A stretch of DNA of 64,000 bases from an uncultured Tolumonas sp. (GCF_963556105.2 NZ_OY829944.1:1523501-1587500), one strand, 5' to 3'; positions 49,163-57,429 are shown, counted from the stretch's first letter. Made by a program: numbers and translations. Notes: generated by a model not told the origin, from the sequence alone.

Positions 49163-49218
49163 GCACAACTTCGAATTATGGGGCCACGAAGTGGTCCCAC
49201 ATTAATTTTTTGTTAGCT
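49163..49218 (-). repeat. attC of c64
   Basis: Short attC, apex GGCCACGAAGTGGTCC, arms GCACAAC / GTTAGCT. It encodes the last residues of the c64 protein. Confidence 0.92.
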
Positions 49219-49792
49219 TTCGGACTAAATTACAAAGAGAAGGAAAGCTTGCCGTTAAGACGAAAGTTGAGAAGATATAAAAAAAGATGGTTTTAGATAA
49301 GCTGATGAGTGATGCATTTGTTTCTCTTAATCTAGTGTATCTATTTTTGGCTTGATCATAAGATAAAATATTCGATCCATTCGCATCTAATCGGTATATG
49401 ACTTTTCCAGCCTCAGCTGATTCATACCACCACACTTTAGCATAAGTGCCGTCAATGATGTTTTTTGAAAATGTGGATTCACGCCCAAAGAAGATATCAT
49501 CACATTCACCACCATATTTATTCAGGCAATTATATGAAACGGCTATGTTGTTTTCTGTTTTTATGGACACTATATTGCTGTGATGTCTGCCATTAGTTTT
49601 TTTATGTGATACAGATAAATAGCCATCTGAATACTTAAGGTCACTTTCTTGTATTTGACTTTCGTTGAAGTTTGGCAATTCAGTAAGAAAATATAATCCT
49701 CCAGATAAGATGGATATGGCTAATGAAATCATTAAAATTATTTGCGATAGATGATTTCTGTTTTTAAAAAGAATGATGGTTTTTTTGTACAT
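49202..49792 (-). CDS. membrane-anchored protein (c64)
   Basis: A 196-residue protein with membrane segments near the N-terminus (IILMISLAISILSGGLYFL) and C-terminus (TIFFYIFSTFVLTASFPSL) and a soluble domain of about 120 residues between them, probably periplasmic. The start at 49792 is the first ATG after the neighbouring attC. No family is recognised. The C-terminus (RKLTKN) is encoded in the attC. Confidence 0.65.
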   Translation of the reverse strand: MYKKTIILFKNRNHLSQIILMISLAISILSGGLYFLTELPNFNESQIQESDLKYSDGYLSVSHKKTNGRHHSNIVSIKTENNIAVSYNCLNKYGGECDDIFFGRESTFSKNIIDGTYAKVWWYESAEAGKVIYRLDANGSNILSYDQAKNRYTRLRETNASLISLSKTIFFYIFSTFVLTASFPSLCNLVRKLTKN

Positions 49793-49819
49793 AGAGGTTA
49801 TGTATTCATAATAAAAGAA

Positions 49820-49877
49820 AGCTAACTTCGACTTATGGGGCGGTTGAAAACCGTCCCACATTAAGTTTTTGTTGTAG
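49820..49877 (-). repeat. attC of c65
   Basis: Short attC, apex GGCGGTTGAAAACCGTCC, arms AGCTAAC / GTTGTAG. The right arm pairs with CTACAAC at 50658. Confidence 0.9.
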
Positions 49878-49968
49878 GGCGGCAGCCATTTTAGAAACGC
49901 TACCGCCTGATAGTGAAATCAGTTGCGTGGTAAGCCGTTGAGACTAGCTTACCTAGAAATAGTATCGA

Positions 49969-49998
49969 TTGACAACAGAACTCAACCTATGGATTAAT
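49969..49998 (+). promoter_or_regulatory. candidate promoter of the inverted GST gene (c65)
   Basis: A perfect TTGACA (49969-49974) and ATTAAT (49993-49998) at 18-base spacing face the plus-strand gene that starts at 50031. It would let this inverted gene be expressed without the array promoter. Confidence 0.5.
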
Positions 49999-50030
49999 CG
50001 ATAACATCTTGTTAACACTGGTATGTTCTT

Positions 50031-50630
50031 ATGCTAAAAATCTACGGCGATATTCTTTCAGGCAACTGCTACAAAATTAAATTACTGACTTCATTACTGT
50101 CACTGGAGCATGAATGGATTGCAGTAAATATTCTTGCTGGCGAAACAAAAAATGCTGAATTTTTGGCAAAGAATCCGAACGGGAAAATACCATTGCTTGA
50201 ATTAGAGAATGGTGAATGTCTTTCTGAGTCAAATGCCATTTTGAACTATCTGGCCGAAGGTACTGATTTACTACCAAGCCAAGTATTCGAACATGCGAAA
50301 GTGTTGCAGTGGCAATTTTTTGAACAATATAGCCATGAGCCATACATCGCAGTTGCCAGATTTATAAATAAATATCTTGGTATGCCGCAAGATAGAAAAG
50401 AGGAATACCATCAGTTACAAAGCGGTGGCCATAAAGCACTTAAAGTCATGGAAGCGCAGCTTAAGCAAACACCTTTCTTGGTTGGTAAAAACCTAACAAT
50501 TGCTGATATTTCGCTTTATGGATATACACATGTAGCAGATGAAGGTGGCTTTGACTTATCAGGCTACCCAGCAATACAAGCATGGCTTCAACGAATTCAG
50601 GAACACCCTAAATATATTGGTATGAATTGA
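50031..50630 (+). CDS. glutathione S-transferase (c65)
   Basis: A 199-residue GST. N-terminal thioredoxin-like domain: LKIYGDILSGNCYKIKLLTS, NPNGKIPLLELENGE and the glutathione-binding ESNAIL. C-terminal helical domain: LLPSQVFEHAKVLQWQFFEQ, FLVGKNLTIADISLYGYTHV (the N-capping box of helix 6) and WLQRIQEHP. It conjugates glutathione to electrophiles or detoxifies peroxides in the cytoplasm. It is one of only three genes on the plus strand. Confidence 0.93.
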   Translation: MLKIYGDILSGNCYKIKLLTSLLSLEHEWIAVNILAGETKNAEFLAKNPNGKIPLLELENGECLSESNAILNYLAEGTDLLPSQVFEHAKVLQWQFFEQYSHEPYIAVARFINKYLGMPQDRKEEYHQLQSGGHKALKVMEAQLKQTPFLVGKNLTIADISLYGYTHVADEGGFDLSGYPAIQAWLQRIQEHPKYIGMN

Positions 50631-50657
50631 ATTCGACACTGCACCATCTCTGTTGCC

Positions 50658-50717
50658 CTACAACTTTGACTTAAATGGCGGCACGCAGTGCCGTCCAGTT
50701 TCAAGTTTTTGTTATAG
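50658..50717 (-). repeat. attC of c66
   Basis: Short attC, apex GGCGGCACGCAGTGCCGTCC, arms CTACAAC / GTTATAG. Confidence 0.92.
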
Positions 50718-50725
50718 TGCTTATT

Positions 50726-51607
50726 TCAACTTTCTTTTAATGCTATCGAAATTGCTTCTATACGCGAAATCAGCCCTGAATAGTTACATTTAATACAGCC
50801 TTGTTTGTTGCAACTTGGGCAGTTAAAATTCGTATAGTTATCCAAATCAATAAGTTTTGCTTCAATAGTTCGGATTCTTCCTACCCCTTTACATGCAGGG
50901 CAAAAATCACTACCTAGCTTCTCAACTCCTTCACAGACAGGACAAACTACGAGTGGTGAATCTCCTTGAGAAAGAGCATTATACTTTTTGCGCGCGAATA
51001 CCGCTGCATCTTCAAATCGAGTAATTTTTTGATTAATGAAATTTGATAAACAAGTTAGAAGATTATTTCTATTATCTTGATTATCCACTTCTTCTTTATA
51101 GTATGGGAGTACAGGCCCACCAATTTGATAGGTAATTTCTCTATTTCGTATAAAAGCATTCTTGACCTTACTTGGTTCTGTGTGACTTGAATGTCCCTCA
51201 TACTCAATAGCAATTGAGAATAACTCGCTTTCTTCCTTTCGGTGAGTTTGTACCACAGTCACTTTGATGTCAGGATGTAAATTCCGATTTGTAGTAGGGT
51301 TGCGAAATTCACACTGCATACCAAAATATATTATGTATTCTTTTACTTTTCCTGCCAGACACAACTTAGGCTTTTCTTGTGTATTTAGGTTGTAGTTGTG
51401 TATGTGTATTGGATAATATTGCTCCACAATGTATGCAATCATTTTAAGCTCATTAATTTGAACTTGAGCTCTTGACATCAAACTTAACAAAGCAAGGGTA
51501 GGGTATTTACCCAAAGTGCCAATAAATTGATTATAGAATGCCTGCCTACTTTTACTATAAATAAGTCCTGCTTTTAATTCGTCAAATTTATCTTCTAATT
51601 CTGACAT
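50726..51607 (-). CDS. Vsr-like nuclease with DnaJ-type zinc fingers (c66)
   Basis: A 293-residue protein. The middle shows LHPDIKVTVVQ and FSIAIEYEGHSSH, like the Asp and E-x-D/E-G-x-x-H part of Vsr/DUF559-type nucleases. The C-terminus has a DnaJ-like zinc finger set: CPVCEG, CPACKGVGRI, CPSCNKQ, CIKCNYSG. Such fingers bind nucleic acid or unfolded protein. It starts after GGAGTTTAA. With AbiGi- and FRG-type neighbours (c67, c68), it probably belongs to the defence stock, as inference. Confidence 0.72.
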   Translation of the reverse strand: MSELEDKFDELKAGLIYSKSRQAFYNQFIGTLGKYPTLALLSLMSRAQVQINELKMIAYIVEQYYPIHIHNYNLNTQEKPKLCLAGKVKEYIIYFGMQCEFRNPTTNRNLHPDIKVTVVQTHRKEESELFSIAIEYEGHSSHTEPSKVKNAFIRNREITYQIGGPVLPYYKEEVDNQDNRNNLLTCLSNFINQKITRFEDAAVFARKKYNALSQGDSPLVVCPVCEGVEKLGSDFCPACKGVGRIRTIEAKLIDLDNYTNFNCPSCNKQGCIKCNYSGLISRIEAISIALKES

Positions 51608-51630
51608 TTAAACTCCAAACTAAATTGGCA

Positions 51631-51686
51631 CTATAACTTCGAATTATGGGGCCACGAAGTGGTCCCACATTAATTTTTTGTTAGGT
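51631..51686 (-). repeat. attC of c67
   Basis: Short attC, apex GGCCACGAAGTGGTCC, arms CTATAAC / GTTAGGT. Confidence 0.92.
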
Positions 51687-52412
51687 TCATACATCACTAA
51701 TCAATGTTTCAAGGGATACTATTTTAGTAGATAAAATTTTAGCATCATTTGGATTGCTAACTTTTAGAGATTCATTAATGAAATCAAAAATAATAGGAAT
51801 TTCAGTGTCATTTTTAACAAAAATATACTTGATATCTTCAGGTTTGAAGGTTAATGGTTCGCTTTCTTGTAATACGTTCATATCATTGGTGCGATTTTTA
51901 ATGTCTTCTTCACCAATCAACATTTCAAATTTGTTAGGAACATAGCGCCATTCATTTTCTTGATAAAACTCTTTCTGTTTTAGTTCTCCATAAACCCGCA
52001 TAGTGCCAGCGAGGGGTTTTAAAAAAGGGAATAATTTATCAAAGAATACTTCAAGACTAGTTGGTTTATGTTCTTCATTGCAGTGATCGCAATTTAGTGG
52101 CTCATCTAAAATGAAATTCATTAATTCCGCTACTGGACCGGTCTCATGAGAGTAAATTACAGGGTGCAAATTATTTCTAATAGCCCAATCTTTTGATAGT
52201 CCAATGCCGTATTCTCCGTAAAAACGAGTATGTTCTGATATTCGAGAAATAGGAATATCGCAAAAACATACCATCGGATGTGCAATTTCATCACATTTAA
52301 TTAGACTTGAGTCTTCAGGACAGTATCTGGGATAAAACCCATTGCCTAATATTTTTTGAAGGAAATCAATCGATTTAGTGAAATGAAAAAGGCTATTAGC
52401 TCTTGGTTGCAT
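51687..52412 (-). CDS. AbiGi-like abortive infection protein (c67)
   Basis: A 241-residue protein of the AbiGi type: SLFHFTKSIDFLQKILGNGF, CEIAHPMVCFCDIPISRISEH-like start of the core (cysteines in FCDIP and the CNEEH cluster), YGEYGIGLSKDWAIRNNLHP, VIYSHETGPVAEL and FYQENEWRYVP. In lactococci AbiGi works with AbiGii in phage exclusion; no second component is seen in this cassette. The fold resembles ADP-ribosyltransferase-like proteins. Confidence 0.85.
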   Translation of the reverse strand: MQPRANSLFHFTKSIDFLQKILGNGFYPRYCPEDSSLIKCDEIAHPMVCFCDIPISRISEHTRFYGEYGIGLSKDWAIRNNLHPVIYSHETGPVAELMNFILDEPLNCDHCNEEHKPTSLEVFFDKLFPFLKPLAGTMRVYGELKQKEFYQENEWRYVPNKFEMLIGEEDIKNRTNDMNVLQESEPLTFKPEDIKYIFVKNDTEIPIIFDFINESLKVSNPNDAKILSTKIVSLETLISDV

Positions 52413-52431
52413 AAAATGGTATCTCTGATGA

Positions 52432-52489
52432 ACCTAACTTCGAATTGTGCGGTGGCTGAAAGCCATCCGACACTAATTTTTTGTTATAT
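52432..52489 (-). repeat. attC of c68
   Basis: Short attC, apex GGTGGCTGAAAGCCATCC, arms ACCTAAC / GTTATAT. Confidence 0.92.
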
Positions 52490-53302
52490 TTATATTGTTG
52501 GAGTAGGGGTAATCATTGTGCTGTTTTTCTTTATTTGCTCAATCATCTGATAATTTGCATATTCGGCTGAACCTGTTAAATCAGGGAATAATGTTAAATG
52601 ATTTATGTTCATTTTGTCTAGTGAGTCTAAGGCATAACGTTTTTCTGATGCCGGTATTAATATTTTAGCTAAACCAATATAATGCTCTTTGCTTAATGAT
52701 AGAAACCACTCATTTATGCACATCATATCTGGCGTTCGAACAAAAAGACCTCGTTGATTAATTAGTCTTGCATTTTCATCTAGATATGGTCTTAAAAATT
52801 CAATGTGATAGTCAGCTTTTATTTTGGACAACTCAGGAAACGAATTTATTGTCTTTGCTAACATCCAGATTGTAATATTTTCTGTGTGATGAGCATCAGA
52901 ATTGAAAGCAAAAAATGCGGCAACATATGGAGATTCACTCCAATCCAATAAGGGTGTTTTAAGTCCAAAATGCTGTCCAAGTGCCCACCACTCATTTTCA
53001 TCAAGATGGGCAGGATTGTGTCCTCTTCTCCCTAAGCAATATTTTTTGAACTCATTAAGGATATCTTTTTCAGCGGCTTTTGTGTCGACAACCTTATTTT
53101 TTTCGAATTCTCTCTTTAGGGTAGGTTTTAATTCCCAATTTTCGGATGCATGACCTCTGAAGCAGTATGTATTATTTAGTTTTAACGTTTGGTTGTCATG
53201 TAAGAAATCAATAAACGCAGTCCATGATTCGCATTTAATAGTTGCGGTGACAACACCTGTCGGTTCGGATAGCCATCCGTTTCCTTTAATAATGTCGCTC
53301 AT
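52490..53302 (-). CDS. FRG-domain protein (c68)
   Basis: A 270-residue FRG-domain protein: TYCFRGHASENWELKPTLKR, the motif that names the family, then WWALGQHFGLKTPLLDWSES (the QH.g..T.LLDwT.s signature), PYVAAFFAF, and RGLFVRTP. FRG proteins are frequent in mobile and defence islands; the molecular activity is not established. It is the only gene of its cassette. Confidence 0.92.
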   Translation of the reverse strand: MSDIIKGNGWLSEPTGVVTATIKCESWTAFIDFLHDNQTLKLNNTYCFRGHASENWELKPTLKREFEKNKVVDTKAAEKDILNEFKKYCLGRRGHNPAHLDENEWWALGQHFGLKTPLLDWSESPYVAAFFAFNSDAHHTENITIWMLAKTINSFPELSKIKADYHIEFLRPYLDENARLINQRGLFVRTPDMMCINEWFLSLSKEHYIGLAKILIPASEKRYALDSLDKMNINHLTLFPDLTGSAEYANYQMIEQIKKNSTMITPTPTI

Positions 53303-53322
53303 TGCAAAAAACTTCCCTATAA

Positions 53323-53399
53323 ATATAACTTTTAATTAAACGGCGGCACGCAGTGCCGTCCAGTGAACGAAGTGAACGGGTTTGAATTAGTTGTTAGGT
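53323..53399 (-). repeat. attC of c69 (long form)
   Basis: Long attC identical in its inner part to c47, apex GGCGGCACGCAGTGCCGTCC, arms ATATAAC / GTTAGGT. Confidence 0.9.
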
Positions 53400-53805
53400 A
53401 TGAACAAGGAAAAGTCATTTGTTAGCAACAATAGAACTGGCTAATTGTGACCACGGACTTTCAATTTTCACCGCACTTGATTCAAAGAACCGCTTGGAAT
53501 TACTCGCCGACAATATCGAATCAGCGAAATTTTCTGAATTCTCAAATTTGTTCATTTTAGTGAACGAGTAGTGGTTGCTAAAAACACTGCGCCCCGATGA
53601 TGAGCCGCTTAGGCGTTACACACTGACGGCGCTGAAGGTTGCCGAAGACGTAACCCGCGCAGGCTGTCAGTTTGCCACTTCACGTGAATTCATGTGTTGC
53701 GCGAGGCAACCTACGCTCAGGTAGTGAGCTGCAAAAACCACAGGACCATCTGCACAGCCGCTTTAGGGCTCAAATTCACCGCCACCAATAAAAGCCGCTT
53801 TTATT
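53400..53805. repeat. ORF-less repeat cassette, family A (c69), twin of c47
   Basis: Same length as and apparently identical to 37227-37632. Two identical cassettes 16 kb apart among diverged relatives point to a recent copy event. Confidence 0.85.
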
Positions 53806-53865
53806 ACCTAACTTCTTTTTATGCGGTGGCACGTAGTGCCATCCGACATTAAATATTTGTTAGGC
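53806..53865 (-). repeat. attC of c70
   Basis: Short attC, apex GGTGGCACGTAGTGCC, arms ACCTAAC / GTTAGGC. The right arm matches GCCTAAC at 54749, after the gene of this composite cassette. Confidence 0.9.
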
Positions 53866-54230
53866 AAAAGCAAAAAAGAATGGGCTATTTGCCTGAACAA
53901 CCTAAAAAACGGGCGCAATTTTCTCGTGTAACACGCCGACGGCGTTGAATAAATTAACAATGATGAATTCACGCCGCAATCAAATTAGTGAACGATGCTC
54001 GACTGCAAAAAACGCCGAGGCTGGGGCGCACACTGCTTATTGTGCTCTGAAGGAACACACACAGACGGCGCTGAAGGTTGCCGACACGTAACCAGTGCTG
54101 CCGCCTCATGTGAATTCATGTGTTGCGCGAGACAACCCACTCGCAGGAAGTGAGCCGCAAATAACTCCAGCCTCGCGTACTCATCGCTTTTGAGCTCGAA
54201 TTCAACACAAATAATGGTTAAAAATAACCC
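53866..54230. repeat. diverged family A body in composite cassette c70
   Basis: The second half carries family A blocks (GACGGCGCTGAAGGTTGCCG, GAATTCATGTGTTGCGCGAG), while the first half is different and richer in GC. No gene is convincing; a minus-strand frame at 53985-54254 is not conserved. Confidence 0.65.
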
Positions 54231-54287
54231 GCCGACGTTGGAAATCAGCCGCACCGGTACGGGGTCGGCTGCATTGGCTTGTTAGCC
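54231..54287 (-). repeat. foreign-type attC with damaged crossover site (inside c70)
   Basis: A 57-bp attC unlike all others here. Read on the minus strand it starts GGCTAACAAGCCAATGCAG, has GTACCGG at the apex and GCGGCTGATTTCCAACG on the return, as in attC sites of mobile-integron cassettes. The far arm reads GTCGGCG instead of GTTRRRY, so recombination there is probably lost. Confidence 0.7.
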
Positions 54288-54734
54288 ACGCAACTCCGCC
54301 TCAAATATTTGTTGGATTCTATTGAGTGTGGACTTTGCATCCGGCTTCTCAGGTTCATGTTTTCCACCACTAGCGCTACATTTCCAATATCGATCGACAA
54401 GATCAGAAAACTCCTGTCTATGAGACTCGCGTAGATATAGGCGAACTATGCGTTCATACCGCTTTGCATCTGCGAATGCATCTATGAGATCAAAGGCATT
54501 ATCAGTTCCCTTCTCGGCGTGCTCTATACGAATTCGGAATGAACTCTGAGCTGCGGTTTGTAGCTTTTCCAAGAAATTGGCAAAAACCTCAGACTGATTC
54601 TCTCGCAGCCACCGGATTCGTTCAGACGTACGGCTCACCCATGCCCCAATGAATGCGCCCAGAAGCGAGCAAAGGCCGGCGACGATTGCCACCACGATTG
54701 AGATACTTCCGGCATCTGGCTGAGCCATATTCAC
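54282..54734 (-). CDS. single-TM protein of foreign cassette (c70)
   Basis: A 150-residue protein with one N-terminal membrane segment (SISIVVAIVAGLCSLLGAFI) and a charged cytoplasmic helical domain (TSERIRWLRENQSEVFANFL, RYERIVRLYLRESHRQEFSD). The gene is richer in G+C than its neighbours and has a foreign-type attC, so it was brought in from another integron. No family is recognised. The stop lies in the attC arm. Confidence 0.7.
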   Translation of the reverse strand: MNMAQPDAGSISIVVAIVAGLCSLLGAFIGAWVSRTSERIRWLRENQSEVFANFLEKLQTAAQSSFRIRIEHAEKGTDNAFDLIDAFADAKRYERIVRLYLRESHRQEFSDLVDRYWKCSASGGKHEPEKPDAKSTLNRIQQIFEAELRG

Positions 54735-54748
54735 TCCTTGCTTTGCAT

Positions 54749-54804
54749 GCCTAACTTCGAATTATGGGGCCACGAAGTGGTCCCACATTAATTTTTTGTT
54801 AGAA
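54749..54804 (-). repeat. attC of c71
   Basis: Short attC, apex GGCCACGAAGTGGTCC, arms GCCTAAC / GTTAGAA. Confidence 0.92.
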
Positions 54805-54809
54805 AATTT

Positions 54810-55982
54810 TTAAAATGGGAGTTCTTCTTCAGATATAGTTGATGGCATCCATGGATATATATCTTTGCCAGCTATGAAATCTGTTTCAAATTGTCCCATT
54901 AGTCCCCAGAATTCAACATCGTCATTATTTGCAATTGCAGTAATAGTATTGTTTAGATTAAAACTCCAATATTCATGATTCCCGCTTTTTATGAATGAAG
55001 AAGATACTGTTTTGGTCTCTATAAATTGACCTCTAGCCATGTTATCTTGTGTTATTAGATTGGTCTCTTCATCAATGGATTTATAAATATTCGATATATC
55101 TTTAATTATTTCGTCTTCATTTTCTTCTAGTGTCTTGTTGCTAAAAATAATGCTAAATCTTTTATTGATTGTGGCGATTTCATCGTTCATTCTGCCTGAT
55201 GAGTTAAATTCATGTATGTATATGCAATGCTTTTTTATTGCTGGGTGTTTTTTTAATATTTGCTCTGTTCTCACATTTCCTATTAGGAAGTGTATATAAG
55301 TGTTTGTTAGTTTTCGTTGGTTTATGATTGGAGTGTTATATTTGAACTCTAATCTTACCCAGTGATCGTCTCTACTTTTATATAGAGTGTGTTGGCAGTT
55401 TTTTGAACTCAGTTCTGATAAGTCATTAAACCATTTTTTCTGGTAGTTTGATGGGATTCGATCTGATATTCCTGCTATTTGGTTTAGGGTTTTTTCAACC
55501 TCAAGCATTATATGTTTTGTGTTTTGCTTAATTAGTTCTATATCATCTTCTTTAATAGGTCTAAAGTGAGCTAAAGAATTTCTGACAGTGCCAATTTCTT
55601 GTAGCTTACTGGTTAAAATTGCTTTATTAGTTTTGAAATATGGAGCAAAATATTTCCAGTATGTTTCTGATGTTATTATGTCAATAATTTCACCGCTGTT
55701 AAGATAGAGCATTGGTGACGATAGTTCAAAACCCAAATAACCATGAGCTTTAGCTTGCGTTATACGTTTTTTTGTTTCGGATTTTATGGTGTTACCTTCT
55801 GAAATAACAGCATCACTCCACCTTTCGTTTAATGCATTCTTTAATATTATATACACAAATATTCTTAACGAGTTTTCAAATCTGAAAAGAATATTAAGTG
55901 CTTCATAGTAATACATGTGTAGCCATCTTGCTGGGATAGCGTATGTATTATCATCTTTTTTTTCTGCTTTTTTCCATTCCAT
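54810..55982 (-). CDS. Abi/Swt1-like HEPN protein (c71)
   Basis: A 390-residue protein. The N-terminal half has the Abi-like layout YYEALNILFRFENSLRIFVY, then R134-N-S-L-A-H139 in GTVRNSLAHFRPI, a HEPN R-x4-H motif as in Swt1/AbiD-related proteins. The C-terminal half (from about residue 180) is a separate alpha/beta domain with DHWVRLEFKYN and HEYWSFNLNNTITAI. It starts after GGTGACTT. An abortive-infection RNase is the best guess. Confidence 0.77.
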   Translation of the reverse strand: MEWKKAEKKDDNTYAIPARWLHMYYYEALNILFRFENSLRIFVYIILKNALNERWSDAVISEGNTIKSETKKRITQAKAHGYLGFELSSPMLYLNSGEIIDIITSETYWKYFAPYFKTNKAILTSKLQEIGTVRNSLAHFRPIKEDDIELIKQNTKHIMLEVEKTLNQIAGISDRIPSNYQKKWFNDLSELSSKNCQHTLYKSRDDHWVRLEFKYNTPIINQRKLTNTYIHFLIGNVRTEQILKKHPAIKKHCIYIHEFNSSGRMNDEIATINKRFSIIFSNKTLEENEDEIIKDISNIYKSIDEETNLITQDNMARGQFIETKTVSSSFIKSGNHEYWSFNLNNTITAIANNDDVEFWGLMGQFETDFIAGKDIYPWMPSTISEEELPF

Positions 55983-56003
55983 AAGTCACCATGTATCAAT
56001 ATT

Positions 56004-56059
56004 TTCTAACTTTTATTTGTGGGGTTGCGTAGCAATCCCACACCAAATTTTTGTTAGGC
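56004..56059 (-). repeat. attC of c72
   Basis: Short attC, apex GGTTGCGTAGCAATCC, arms TTCTAAC / GTTAGGC. Confidence 0.92.
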
Positions 56060-56088
56060 TGTGGGGATGATTTTCATTGATGGAGTGA

Positions 56089-56409
56089 TTATTTAATTTT
56101 TTTTCGTTTTTCAATGTGAAAACCTATTGTGTTTATAATTATGAATAAGATTAAAAAACCAACAAATGGCATGATGGCTGTATAAGGATAATAACTTGGT
56201 CCATTATAGAATATTAATGCGGCTAAGATTGGGCCAGGAAGAGCAAATCCTTCGCCACCGACAACCCCAATACCAAAACATAATGTTGATATCAGGGCGC
56301 GAAATATAACCCTGACAACAGGTTTCGAATTGGTTGTTTTCTTGATAATAAAACTACGCAAGTAAAAAAATCCAGCCCAGAGAAGGATAAAAAGTAAAAT
56401 AATCTCCAT
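56089..56409 (-). CDS. small membrane protein (c72)
   Basis: A 106-residue protein with three membrane segments (IILLFILLWAGFFYLRSFI, ISTLCFGIGVVGGEGFALPGP, IMPFVGFLILFIIINTIGF) and a basic C-terminus. The glycine-rich GVVGGEGFALPGP loop is notable. No family is recognised. AAAGAGAGC precedes the ATG. Confidence 0.63.
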   Translation of the reverse strand: MEIILLFILLWAGFFYLRSFIIKKTTNSKPVVRVIFRALISTLCFGIGVVGGEGFALPGPILAALIFYNGPSYYPYTAIMPFVGFLILFIIINTIGFHIEKRKKIK

Positions 56410-56523
56410 GTATGCTCTCTTTAGATGTATTTTAGAGATAAATCTCTATTTCATTCTATTAATAATGATTGATGAGTTGTAATTGTTGAGTTGGTCAATA
56501 ATTACACGAATTAACCGCTAGCA

Positions 56524-56600
56524 GCCTAACTTTTAGTTAAACGGCGGAACGTAGTGACGTCCAGTGAACGAAGTGAACGTGTTTGAACTTTTTGTTAGGC
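56524..56600 (-). repeat. attC of c73 (long form)
   Basis: Long attC with a changed apex pair, GGCGGAACGTAGTGACGTCC: C to A and C to A relative to the usual GGCACG..TGCCG. Arms GCCTAAC / GTTAGGC. Confidence 0.88.
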
Positions 56601-56604
56601 ATTT

Positions 56605-57333
56605 TTAATCGCGAATCAATTCATCAATATATTGGAATCTGGTGGCAAAGCCTAACGCATCATTTTTTTTGTAATCTGTGAATATGCCAACCACAAACGG
56701 TGGTATATTGTTTTCGGGTATAAACCACACAGGACCACCACTCATACCTTCAAGACTATGCCGAGCATTGCCATCTTCATTTTTATTTTGTATTTTCATC
56801 GCGATGTGAAATTGTTCATCTTTGTTATAGCTAGAGTAATCGACTGTGATTAATTCGACTGTGATTGATGATGAAACTGCCTCAAAGTTATTGGTGTTTC
56901 TATTTAGGATTTTAGGTTGCTTGTTTTTGCTTTCTGGATATCCTTGAAGTAATAAGCTGCCATTATAAGTCGAGCCCGCATCAAAAAAATTATTGATAGA
57001 TATGGATTTTAATAATTCATAATCATTATTGTCTTGTTGAATTTTTGTGGCCATTAAATCGACTGAGCATGAATGTCCATCCTTTGCATCTCCAATTGTT
57101 CTAATTGTACCGTATTTATCATTTATTGTTACAATCTTATTTGGTACGCCTATTTGAATTGCGCTTTTTGTCTTCTTTATTTCATCATAAACATGAGATG
57201 CTGATATTAAATATAGAGTTTCTTTGTGATTATAAATGAAACCAGAACCAAAAAAATTAACAGCTTTATTATGTAACTTTAGAAATGGGACAACATGTTT
57301 CTGAAGTTTAGTTGCTACAAGTTTAAGAGTCAT
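56605..57333 (-). CDS. trypsin-like serine protease (c73)
   Basis: A 242-residue protein without signal peptide, with the chymotrypsin-fold triad His47 (LYLISASHVYD), Asp92 (CSVDLMATKI) and Ser198 (LEGMSGGPVWF), so it should be an active cytoplasmic protease. The N-terminal FFGSGFIY is the usual lead-in. Trypsin-like proteases are known parts of several defence systems, where they cut a partner after phage sensing; no partner is in this cassette. Confidence 0.85.
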   Translation of the reverse strand: MTLKLVATKLQKHVVPFLKLHNKAVNFFGSGFIYNHKETLYLISASHVYDEIKKTKSAIQIGVPNKIVTINDKYGTIRTIGDAKDGHSCSVDLMATKIQQDNNDYELLKSISINNFFDAGSTYNGSLLLQGYPESKNKQPKILNRNTNNFEAVSSSITVELITVDYSSYNKDEQFHIAMKIQNKNEDGNARHSLEGMSGGPVWFIPENNIPPFVVGIFTDYKKNDALGFATRFQYIDELIRD

Positions 57334-57347
57334 GATTATCTCGAGAT

Positions 57348-57429
57348 GCCTAACTTTTAGTTAAACGGCGGAACGTAGTGACGTCCAGTGAGCAGCGTAG
57401 CGCGAACGAGTTTGAACTTTTTGTTATGC
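57348..57429 (-). repeat. attC of c74 (long form)
   Basis: Long attC with the same changed apex as c73 (GGCGGAACGTAGTGACGTCC), arms GCCTAAC / GTTATGC. Confidence 0.88.

Noticed and set aside
53985-54254. Minus-strand 89-codon frame in composite cassette c70
   Set aside because: It crosses the foreign attC, has no ribosome site and is not found in related family A bodies.
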